Below, piece after piece: positions 1 to 13,822 of a DNA stretch of 64,000 nucleotides. The DNA is from Ptychodera flava (lineage: Eukaryota > Hemichordata > Enteropneusta > Ptychoderidae): assembly GCF_041260155.1 (NCBI RefSeq), contig NC_091930.1, forward strand, positions 42,190,596 to 42,254,595, written 5' to 3'. The notes beneath the pieces are model-generated. The model searched no databases. It was not told the DNA's origin and saw only the letters and a program-made list of their open reading frames with translations. A program made the position numbers and the translations under genes. Within the stretch, counting starts at the first letter, position 1; each line of letters begins with the position of its first letter.

Positions 1-2
1 GG

Positions 3-1180
3 AGGATAGTTGGGCCAGATCTGGCCACCTATCCCGAAGCTAAGCAGTACAATCTATATTTCAACAAAGTTGAAGTTTCCTACATTCATGGAGGGAATTT
101 TGAAGTGAAAATCCCGCCACTTGAATCCGGGAAATACCTACTTGAAATTCTCCTCGTCCACAAAGGAGCATCAAGGGACCTTGTGTACAACACACTGAAG
201 AGGGTTCCGTGTCTCGATGAACCGCTGGTGAACACCCCGACATCTATCATTATGGTTGACACTGGGAAATGCGCAACGTTGCCTAACTCGACCGCTCTTT
301 GCTTAGAAGGGGATGTCCCTGGTCGATGGGTCACTCTCCCGAGAACTGGGTGCGATGGTATACACTGCGAGGGAAACATTAATGTTCTCGCCAGCTCCAA
401 TAGAGTGTGGGCACCATACCGCTGCCACTACAAACTGTACAACTCCCAGGAAACGAAGCAGTGTGTTTCGGGAAAGAACATTTTGTTCATCGGGGACTCA
501 ATCACCGAGGAATTAACCAATGAATTAATGCAGATTTATTACTTCAGGCCAAACAAACCACCCTTAATGAAAAGCGGATTGGTCAAAGAAAAAGCATGGG
601 TTGGAAGACCGACGCACTGGACGAAACCCGCGACCGATGGTGGCCGGATCGGGTTCAGCTTTGTGATGGCGACGCCTCTTGGATGTGGAATCAGCTGTGT
701 GGTTGGCAAATCAGACAGCAAACTGCAGCAACTTTTGGCGCCGCACGGCAAGATAGACTTGTTAGTCTTGCTGACGGGCTTACACGACGCGTGCCCGAGG
801 AGGAAGCCCGAGTTCTTCGACGTGTTCGGGGTGTACCAGAGTAAACTAGGTCCGTTTGAAGCCAAGCTGCGCAAGCTCATGGCCAACGACGGCAAGATAA
901 TTTGGATTAATTCGCCGGAAGGGAGCGACAGGTCCCGCTGCGACTACCTGTCTAAGCCACGTTTGACACTAATGAACGGTCTCACCAAGAACTTTCTCAG
1001 CACCAAGGAAGATATCTCCCTCCTGAATTATTTCGAAATCTCGGGAGCTGTTACTGCGGTAACATCCACAAAGGAATCCGATTCTACAAGAGTAGTTCCG
1101 CCGTGAAAAGTTACAATGGATTTGTTTCCCGTATGGTCGCGCATATCATTCTGAACATGTACTGCAACAGACGACCTTGA
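3..1180 (+). CDS. NXPE-like PC-esterase domain protein, 3' part, frame broken near its end
   Basis: The frame is open from base 3, so the gene runs in from the left edge. The protein resembles the NXPE family: a cysteine-bearing middle region (GKCATLPN, GRWV, RTGCDGIHC, VWAPYRCHY) followed by a PC-esterase domain. The nucleophile motif is NILFIGDSITEEL, with the GDS serine codon at 498-500. The LTGLHD segment lies near 771-788. NXPE proteins are secreted or Golgi-lumen members of the GDSL/SGNH-like PC-esterase superfamily; their substrates are mostly unknown. The frame read through the domain stops at 1106. The expected C-terminus (SYNGFVSRMVAHIILNMYC, then a stop at 1178-1180) lies in another frame from about 1046 on, so one base appears to be missing near 1045-1060. 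This is either a sequencing error or recent loss. No intron is visible. A decayed relative lies at 5880-7825. Confidence 0.85.
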
Positions 1181-1788
1181 CAAAAAAGGTCGCGCGAGGA
1201 AGAAATTAGTTAAAATCAAGTTTGTTTTTTATATGTGCATTCACCGTTTGGCTGATTATTACACGTAAAAATTATATTTTTGTGACAGATTTTTATGAAA
1301 ACAGGGTCATAAGCTGCTACTATATATGCTCACCGTGGTACCGATACACGTGCATTTTCGTCTACCAAATGTATAAAAAACATGAATTTGCATAATGCAC
1401 TACTTCCGTAAAGCCGAGAACACGATTTTAAAATATAATGTTGGTAAAAGAGTACTGTCCCAAGTTTGTAAAGGAAATCGAACTGAGCGAACCAGTTCTC
1501 TCGGGGGGGGGGGGGGGGGGCACTGCCACAGGCAGGATATAGGCATAATATTCGGCGATTTTGACATCCCCTTATCACCTCCTGCAGACTTGTGATAAGG
1601 CAAATGCTTCAAAAATGTGAACTTTTGAACCTTGTTTCTTTTACTCTAACCCAGATTTTGTAAACACTTGACCTATCTTTGCATTCAGTACATTCAGTGT
1701 TTTGACAAGCGTTTGACCAAATGCGACCACGCCCTCTTTTAACGGAAAAATAGTTAATGTTGTACTTTGTACTAGCTTGAAATGTCCT
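1181..1788. other. 3' flank of the NXPE-like gene, no gene seen
   Basis: AT-rich sequence with a run of about 18 G at 1503-1520. The short frames crossing the G run are low-complexity artefacts. No canonical AATAAA was noticed just after the stop at 1180. Confidence 0.5.
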
Positions 1789-1935
1789 CAATCTGATTAA
1801 AATCAGATGTAGAGTACGGCGACGTCTCTGTACTTGCGCGGTTTTCTCTTGCTGTCGCCTCTAACTACAGCAAGAGAAAACCTCACAAGTCAACAGAGAC
1901 GTCGCCGTGCGCTACATCTGATTTTAATAAGATTG
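1789..1935. mobile_element. Family E foldback MITE, copy 1
   Basis: The two ends are inverted copies of each other: CAATCTGATTAAAATCAGAT at the left matches the complement of the right end at 1910-1935, and the arms continue through GACGTC. The centre carries a motif, TTCTCTTGCTGTCGCCTCTA, shared with a second copy at 47020-47142. The element has no coding capacity and is a small non-autonomous foldback; its superfamily is not clear. Confidence 0.75.
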
Positions 1936-3598
1936 GAAATGTCCCCTGCCAACAGCCTCTTAAATTCTACTCTTGGCGCCACATTGTTCGGCCTTTTTTT
2001 GCTCTGCAACGGTCAAAAGGTCACAGACTACCTTCAGACGGAATATTACAAGAATATTATTCAAAAAATTGATCTAACATGGTTGGTAAATACCCGGACG
2101 CTACATCGAAAGAGAAACTAGTTCGCCGGGTTACCAGTAAAATATTAATGCTCGTAGCCAGTAGCGTGCACTCAGACCAATGGAGCATGACTCTATTATA
2201 GCTATATATACTGCAACTGGTCTCGTTTTTTAATTAATCTAAATTTTACTCCCCATTTGAGGGGATGTTAATGTTTACACACTTTCACACGGCACTTTAT
2301 CCAACGACATACCGTATATGCAGTTTGCACGTGATGATTGTTAAACAGGATGTTTATTGGTCTTGCTGACTTTTCGCAATAAATATTTCAGGTCCATATT
2401 TTCTGGATTGCGCATGTATACTATGCATCTACGGAGAGTTTCAGACACTACGATGATCATATCACCGTTAATCTTGAACTACTTCAAATGAAATCGCCTG
2501 CGATTACGTTTTTTGGAGGCTCTACTTTCGCGGTATATCGATATCATTAGGGGTTCTCTGATAACAATTGGTGTTAACACGATTGGAACTAATTTGAGAT
2601 AATTGGATGGTGAAGTATTAATGTCGATTTAATCTACAAATGTAATCTTATCTGCTTTTCTTTTCATATTACACACTTGTTTTTATGAGTAATTTGCGAT
2701 ATTGCAACATTAAGCCATATGGCACCTAACACTTTTGAGAAATTTGCAAAATATGAAAATCCAATTATCCCGAATTAGTTCCAATCGTGTTTGGTCAATA
2801 GCAAAGTTAGAATCGAACGTCCCTCAACATGTGGCAGAAAAAAAAATCGCATTTCCCACATTAATTCAAAATTAAATGATTAGGTTTCATATTCCAATAA
2901 TTTGATGGCCGTAAAAATGTACCGCACATGCTGCGAATCCTAAAAAAGTTTAGATAAATGGAGTTTGGTTGGCAAAAAAGGACATGATAATCAAGAACGT
3001 CCCATATGCCGATCGTCATATGGGATAACGATACATTGGTATATATAGGGATTGACCGAAAATGCAGGTGTAAAAATCAAATAGGGAATTAGGTAACTGC
3101 CGGAATACCAATATGTCGATGTATCGATTTCAACTAGATATATCGTTTGGCCGCGAAATGTCGCGGATTCTTTAAGGAAGTTCTGCAAATAGATTTTATG
3201 TTGATGTGACTATATTGAACTTTTTCAAATGATATGAGATCGGGCGAGGAGGGGGATACAAAAATTGATTGACTAAATTCTGACTTGAGTGTCAATGAAT
3301 TCCAATTGAACTCAGTTAAAGTGATGACCGTCATTTTAGTTTCAACCGCCAAACACAATTGAAATCTATTTCTAACATGTTGAACGATGTCCCCCCCCCC
3401 CCCCCGAATCACTTGGCCGGCTCTATTATTTAAAACAAAGTCCCAATCCTTTACTCGATCAATGGAAGGCTGCATTTCAACAGAAATTCCAACAAGGGTT
3501 AGGGATACTTCTTAGGTTGAGACCTCTCGTTGCCTCGTTTCTGTATCGCTGTACCGTCGACCCACAATCCATTGCTTCAGATATTGCTCATCTATGCT
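1936..3598. other. Gene-free stretch, AT-rich
   Basis: No reading frame with recognisable similarity. The stretch holds a run of about 15 C at 3390-3405. Nothing else could be supported. Confidence 0.4.
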
Positions 3599-3735
3599 TT
3601 AAGGCAGTATGCGCCTCGAAAGTGAAAGACTTCACTTTTGCTAAAACTGCGCTCTCAATTAATATTTCAACCACGCTCTTTCAAAATCAAGAATAAAAAC
3701 TTGGGGTCACTGTACAAAGTTTGGTACTCATAGCT
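3599..3735 (-). mobile_element. Family A MITE, truncated copy
   Basis: It begins with the right-end signature of family A (AAGGCAGTATGCGCCTCGAA, complement orientation), continues through the shared interior TTCAAAATCAAGAATAAAAA, and then loses similarity near 3735. Full copies are about 355 bp, so this one is cut. Confidence 0.7.
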
Positions 3736-4049
3736 GTAAATTGAGTCTTACTATATTACCTGTCCGCAGCGTTAGATGATCCATTTTGGTTGGATATTCA
3801 TACCCTCCTCTTCATAACTTCATCAAGCTTGCACGACTGAATTGCTTTCTATGAACTCTACAAATTGTATAAATTATGGTAACTTCTGTGTGGAACTTGC
3901 CAAAACTGTGAGCCCCACAGTCTTCCATTATGCAAAGAATTAGAACATGTTCATAACGTAGCCCCTATGCTGCGCACAGAGGATGTTGATGATCTATTGT
4001 AGAGTTAGAAATATGAACGTTTCGAAAAATGAAACATTTCTTCTACACC

Positions 4050-5879
<1,830 letters not shown>

Positions 5880-7825
5880 CAATTCACCTAACTGCGATCC
5901 TTTGATTGGTAGTTTGCTTTCATGCCTGTACCATACTTGCGCTGTGTTTCTTTTTTATGCTTGCAAGCTCATTTCGAGTGCGGGCGCCATAGAGTTGCCA
6001 TAACAAATTGTAGGCCTGTTGACTACAAGGTGTTTTGCAGGAAAGAACGTTTTACTCATCGGCAACTCAGTTAACGAGGAATGAAGCAACGAGATATTGC
6101 AGATTTATCACTGCAGGCCAGCGAACCATTGTTATAGAAAGAGATTTGATAGAGCAAACTTGTGAGTTGGCAGACCAACGTATTGGACACACCTTCTGGC
6201 TGCGTGGTAAGAGTCGGCTTTGGTTCAGTTATGTTATGGCACACCGACAGAATGCGGGATTAGCTGTACCACGGGCAAAAACTGAAAGCGAACTACCGGC
6301 AACAATTTTTAACATCGTAGGGAAAAATATCGCCAATGACACGGTGTTGCTCACATTTGATCGGGATTGGTACATACTAGTATTGGTACCAAAGATTAAC
6401 GATGAATGTTGTTTTCTGTCTGTTAAGTATGGCAAAATTCTACATTATGACAATAATTTCTACGCAGCGCACCTGAAAAACAAGAATGACAAAAGCAAAT
6501 AAGGTCTGCAACAAAAGTATGGAGGTCAACTTTAGAAACACGTATATCAACTTCTGTAGCAATGGGACAAGCAGATCCTACATATACATTGGCAAATGTC
6601 AATAAAAAAATCAGCCAGATTAGGCTTCAAAAAAAGAAAAAGTGGGAGAGTGGAGACATATAATGTACAAAGGATCCGGTAAAAAAATTAATGCTACCTC
6701 GTAAATCTTACATATCCCCCATCCCCCCATGTCGAATTTTCCACGCCTTGATATTGACCGTATTTACATAAAGAGTTACAATGGCCAGTAGGCAGGAAAT
6801 GTTAAGTAGTTGAGCTATTTACAACCTTGGGGTTTATTTAAATGCTATCCTGTCATTCCAATGTAAACAGCAGCTGTTACAGATAGCGAAATGTCTTCCA
6901 CTGTGGGGGTGATTATGATCTGAAAAAAAAGTGGGAGAGTGGAGAAAAATAATGTACAAAGGATCAGGTAAACAAATTAATGCTACCTCGTCAATCTTCT
7001 ACATATCCTTCATCCCACTATCCCCCGGATGTCGAATTTCCCACGCCTTGATATTAACCGTATTTACATAAAGACCTACAATGGCCAGGAGGCAGGAAAT
7101 GTTAAGTAGTTGAGCTATTTACAACCTTGGGGTTTATTTAAATGCTATCCTGTCATTCGAATGTAAACAGCAGCAGTTACAGATAGCGAAATGTCTTCCA
7201 CTGTTGGGTGATTATGACATCTTGAATTATCCTGGATCTTCATTTCTTATGAGTTCTTGTGTGTCTTACATGTAAAAGTTGTAAACATAAAACTGTATAA
7301 GGTCCACCACTGGCACACTAATTATCAAAGCAATCGAAACTGTGGTTATTGAGTTATTTATTTTTGACCATTTTCACGTCTTTTACGCTCATTCGCATAA
7401 TTTTGGCAATGCAAATTTCATTTGAACAAAATTCAATCTATAGCCCAGGATGCATCTACACACCAAATACCAAGCTAAAAAGTGCAGCGGTTAGCGAGTT
7501 TTTGATGTTGATACTATGCGTACGTACCTACATAAATACACATATGCATACACGCCACCGGCTTCAGCTTATACGATAACCTCACATTGGTACACCAAAT
7601 GTGAGCTAAAAATTAATCTATTGATGGCGTTGACTTGAAAACATGGCGCCTCCCCAATAAAAAAGACACAACTCAACCACATTGACGTTTTCGGAGTTTG
7701 CCAGAGTAACCTTCAACTGTTTCAAGCCAAGCTACACAAGCTCTTGTCGAAATAAGCTGGGTCAATTCACCAAAGGGAAGCGAAAGATCCTGCTGTGACA
7801 CATTAGCAAAGCCAAGTTTGTTTGT
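5880..7825 (+). pseudogene. Decayed NXPE-like copy in two pieces
   Basis: The stretch 5880-6330 follows the intact gene at about 315-740 base for base with many changes. GAGTGCGGGCGCCAT matches GAGTGTGGGCACCAT, and GGAAAGAACGTTTTACTCAT matches the nucleophile region, but the GDS codon block now reads GCAACTCA (Asn for Asp) and the frame is broken. A second block at 7681-7825 matches the intact gene at about 815-965 (GACGTTTTCGGAGTTTGCCA). The 1.35 kb between the blocks is unrelated and includes a tandem duplication. This is a local duplicate that has lost function. The 155-codon frame across 6035-6502 is not the ancestral frame. Confidence 0.8.
6636..7218. repeat. Tandem duplication of an about 290-bp unit
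   Basis: Unit 1 (about 6636-6922) and unit 2 (about 6923-7218) share long identical blocks, for example AAATGTTAAGTAGTTGAGCT and TAGCGAAATGTCTTCCACTG. Divergence is a few per cent. The pair sits inside the insertion that splits the NXPE pseudogene. Confidence 0.9.
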
Positions 7826-9003
7826 TTGTGTTTTGGGGGTTTTTTTATTTTTTTTTTGGGGGGGGGAGGGCATGAAAATATCACCAGGACGTTTGTCGGC
7901 ACGCGGGAAGACTTCATTGTAATTATTTCTTACAGGTAAACAACAGCGGTGTACTTTCTGAATGGTAAAAATATAAAGTGAGTATGTAAGTGTTTGCAAG
8001 ATGGCTTTTATTTTACAAACTTATTTTAGTTTGACTCTGTCTTCGTTTGGTCTTCAGGACAGGAGAATTCAGTTCTTGTCACAGGGAAGAGTTCTGGAGT
8101 TCACCCGAGCTAGGATTCCGCATGATCAACGACAATAAATCGTGGTCCCTCTTTGAAATGCAATTATACAGCAGCTCTTCTGGGAGAGCTGTGACATAGT
8201 GGGTGGACTTGATTGAGGCGCCCCGGTTTACCTGACCGGAGCTTCACCGGTTTTTTTTTTCCGTCACGTGGCCGCAATATTGTAGTCGGGATCCCAGAAT
8301 AGCTGCGCACGCACAATCTCCGAACCAATCAAGTACGAACTCAGTTGGCCCGCGTGCACCGGTCTACACGGGTCGCCCCAATCAAGTCCGACCAAACAGA
8401 TAGACCGATATGGTACACCTTGCTGCACTACGCCCCCAGCGACAGAAAGTGTAAGACACTGTTTATGCGTGTGTTTACATTTGTCCACATGTAACTTCTC
8501 TAACGAATATTAATTGTTTTCTCCTTACCACGTGTTAAAAGTTTTTGTGAACAAGTTGAAAGGCAACATCGAATACTATCCCAACAAAAAATAAAATACA
8601 GTAGTTTATATATTTACTTCAACTACATATCAACGGATAAAATGACCATAATTACCGAGGCGGACCTGGATTTTCTGATAAAACAGGCGATCAACTTTTC
8701 TTTTTTTCCGCATAAGTGTTCTATTTGCCGTGCTTTGTGATCCCCCGCCCATTTCCTTGGTCCTATTTGTATAATATTTTTCCTTCGCCCACATGAGTCA
8801 TGTTGAAATACATCGATGTCCAACTTGCCAATGCCGCAAACACAGTCGCCATATCCATTCTATTTTGACAAAACTAGATTTCGGTCATGACAAGAATTCA
8901 TTTTTTTTCAGAGAAAAATCAATCGAATGTTTTCACCAAACTGTATTCACCCAATAGAACAAAAATAATGCAGCCGCATTATCAAAAACAGCTGCTGTCC
9001 CCT
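7826..9003. other. Gene-free stretch
   Basis: No supported gene. It includes a T-rich and G-rich tract at 7830-7870. A short piece of repeat family G (ACCAAATGTGAGCTAAAAAT) lies just before it at 7593-7614. Confidence 0.4.
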
Positions 9004-9362
9004 TTAAGGTAGAACGCGCCTCGGGACAGATATTCGGACTCTCAAACTTTTTCAATTCTTTTCTGATCTACCACTTGTGGGGGTTCGTTTTAAAGCTCTT
9101 GGTGTAAGAAAACTTTTCACCGGCTTAGTTTTTCGAAAATCGAAAAATTATTTTTTTCTCAATAGAGTTAACACAGGGATAGCGGCCATTTTGACTTTCA
9201 AATATTGGTAAATCTTGAGTAATTTGTTTCTCTAATTCCAAAATTTTCACGGTGACCCCCGATTTTTATTCTTGATTTTGAAAGAGAATGATTAAAATAT
9301 TCTTTAAGGAAAGTTTGAGCAAAAGTTTAAGTCTTTCACTTTCGAGGTGCATACTACCTTAA
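9004..9362 (+). mobile_element. Family A MITE, full copy
   Basis: TTAA target sites lie at both ends, with terminal inverted repeats TTAAGGTAGAACGCGCCTCG and the complement of CGAGGTGCATACTACCTTAA. The interior carries the diagnostic GACAGATATTCGGACTCTCA and TTCTTGATTTTGAAAGAGAA. It has no coding capacity. TTAA targets suit piggyBac-like or Kolobok-like transposases; which one mobilised it cannot be told from the copy. Confidence 0.85.
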
Positions 9363-9719
9363 CGTAGAATGCGCCTCGGAAACGGATATTTGGACGCCCA
9401 AACTTTTATTATTCTTTTCTGATCTACCACTTGTTGGCGTTCATTTTAAAACTCTTGGTATAAAAAACGTTTTCACATGCTTAGTTTTTCAAAAATTGAA
9501 AATTAATGTTTTTTTCTCTCCATAGGTCGGAGTATAATACAATGAAAGCGGCCATTTTAAATTTCAAATATCGATAAAGCTTATGTAATTTTTGTCTTTT
9601 GTGCCAACATTTGATCCCTATTTTTGTTCTTGACTTTGAAAGAGAATGGTTGCAATATTCCTAAAGCAAAGTTTGAGCAAAGGTTTAAGTCTTTCACTTT
9701 TGAAGCGCATACTACCTAA
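9359..9719 (+). mobile_element. Family A MITE, second copy in head-to-tail tandem
   Basis: It starts at the TTAA (9359-9362) that also ends the preceding copy, reads GTAGAATGCGCCTCGGAAAC, and ends GAAGCGCATACTACC. It has the same orientation as its neighbour and is visibly diverged from it, so this is not a recent tandem duplication. Confidence 0.8.
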
Positions 9720-9996
9720 AAGATGAGCATCATACAGTGATTAGAAATTTCAAACTTCCATTCTTGGTACGGGTCATATAATGGTAAATTGGCCTTATGT
9801 ATTGCTAACTGTGTCATGTTGGACTTGGTCAAAGTTGATATAAATGACGTCACGTACAATAACTATACATGTATGTCTCTTTATTGTTTCACATGAAAAT
9901 GTTTCAGTACCATTGGCTAAAAGAGTATGCGCATTACGATTGGCTGAACGCCATGCAGTTTGTTTTATAGACATCGTGTTCAGCCGTATTGTACAG

Positions 9997-10333
9997 TTAA
10001 AGGTAAAACATGCCCCAGGGACAGATATTCGGACTCTCAAATTTGACCATAAATTTAGAGGGAGGATGTCGTCGGAACTGCGCGTGTGCGACTTTCTTGT
10101 TTGCAAACAGTGTGTTTTATGCATGATATCTGGTACACCACGTCAACATGGCTGCAACAACATTTAAATTTTACTATATTCATTGTTGACACATTTTAAC
10201 TTTCATCAATCGCCAGCGTACCCTAGGAACAGTGTTTACATCGGTCGTGGGGGTTCCTGGCAACCTTTGAGCAGAGTTCCGACGACACTCTCTCTTTTAA
10301 GTCTTTCACTTTCCAGCAGGCGCACAGTCTTAA
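9997..10333 (+). mobile_element. Family A MITE interrupted by a family H element
   Basis: The left arm (TTAAAGGTAAAACATGCCCC, then GACAGATATTCGGACTCTCA) and the right arm (AAGTCTTTCACTTTCCAGCA, ending TTAA at 10330-10333) belong to family A. The interior is replaced by the unrelated element at 10061-10289. Confidence 0.75.
10061..10289 (+). mobile_element. Family H MITE, copy 1
   Basis: About 230 bp with terminal inverted repeats (GGAGGATGTCGTCGGAACT against the complement of AGTTCCGACGACACTCTC). It matches the copy at 43041-43268 along its whole length (for example CAGTGTTTACATCGGTCGT). The open frame of 107 codons across it is repeat-derived. Confidence 0.8.
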
Positions 10334-11342
10334 CAATTAAACGAAAAGAAACATAAATACCACGGTTTCAACAACTCATTCAAATCACAGACTTGTTGAA
10401 CAAAGTTTAGTGCTATTTTATTGTTCCTGTACTCTATTCACCTTGCCGACGAGCACTGTTGAACTTTTTGCTAAACAACATCGCAGATGTCAGAAAACAT
10501 GAACGTTGTTGCGTGCAAAACCATAATTGGCCCGAGAGGGCGCACTTCACAACAACAAACCTTTTGTAGGCAGGCAGCAGCCATGACAACATATAATCAT
10601 TGGAGTAAAACCAGCAAAATGTAAAACGCTAACATTACCACAACTGATCACTGCCCACTTCTAGAGCGAATCCGCTTGACACGGTTCAAGGAAAATAAAA
10701 GCAACACAGCGGCAGGAGCGAAGATAGCTCAACGTGTGTACGATTTCCAAGTTCAGTTTCACAGTCAATGACATTGGTCACAGTCATTAAATGTTCACCG
10801 CGTATTTATACAATGTGCGTGGGAATAAACGCTCTTTCGGCTTGTAATTAAAATACAGCTGCTCGGGTGAAAAAAAGTTCCGAAATTTGTCTATCACGAT
10901 AAGTTACAAAAAGAGTTCTTTCTGGTCATAAACTTACGCCTCATGCCCCCATCCGTCCTTGGTATCTTCGGCAAAAATCCTGTCCATAGTAGTTCTCCTT
11001 AAATAAACTGTTGACGCAGTAACAATATTTGAAAGCAAGTAATGTGTCGCAACAGAAAAATTAATGGCAAGTCACACAGACAGTTTTTTCTCTCCCCGTC
11101 CTTCGCACCCATAAAATACTATGTAGAAAGAAAACATAATTTGCAATAAGTACAAAGTTAACGAAACCTGTTGCCGAAACCTGAAACCAAAGAGGTGTAG
11201 AGAAAAGATAAGAAAACACAACAACAGAATTGTATCACTGCATTTGTTTTGTGAACTGTCAACTTAGGACCAGAAACGAATCTCTCTTATTTTCTCGGCC
11301 AAACACAATGTATTCTCGATGGCTAAGTCATCCGTTTGTAAT
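10334..11342. other. 3' flank of the TRIM-NHL gene
   Basis: No coding sequence seen. It should hold the 3' untranslated region of the minus-strand gene. A minus-strand AATAAA (TTTATT near 10411) is the only candidate noticed and is about 930 bp past the stop. Confidence 0.35.
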
Positions 11343-13359
<2,017 letters not shown>

Positions 13360-13602
13360 TTATTTCTAATCGCGTTTGAAAGTAAATTTTCCCAGTACCA
13401 TTTTATATTTTACACTACAGCATCTATTTATAAAATCGTTGAACTATTACTATCTAGATAGTCTCATAGCCGTCGAGATATCTACATGACCGTCAACCTC
13501 TTTTTAGAGAAAATGACGACCGAAGCTGTGCAATTAAATACTTAACAATCCCTCCTGTCGTCTTAGAACAATAAGAACTGTATTGCCCCATAACTTTCCG
13601 CT

Positions 13603-13822
13603 TTAACCCTTTGAGCGCCAAAGTCAATTTTGTCACCTTTAATATATACCCTAGTCAGTTTTTTACAGATTTTCAACAAAATTTTGATAAAAATCTGTAG
13701 CCCACGAAATGCAATGTCCATTCGGTCCAAAATTATCAAAACAATTTTGGAAAACTTCACAAAAATTGAGGAAATGTTGCTTAAAATTTTTGTGGGAAAA
13801 ATTACAGCACTCAAGGAGTTAA
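13603..13822. mobile_element. Family C MITE, copy 1
   Basis: 220 bp between TTAA sites at 13603 and 13819. The ends are CCCTTTGAGCGCCAAAGTCA and the complement of AATTACAGCACTCAAGGAG. TTAA followed by CCC is reminiscent of piggyBac-type ends. It matches copies at 38694-38920 and 63382-63626. Confidence 0.85.

Noticed and set aside
6035-6502. 155-codon frame taken as a gene
   Set aside because: The DNA is a decayed NXPE copy and this is not the ancestral reading frame for most of its length.
9844-10167. 107-codon plus and 109-codon minus frames
   Set aside because: They lie partly in family A and H repeat sequence and match no protein family.
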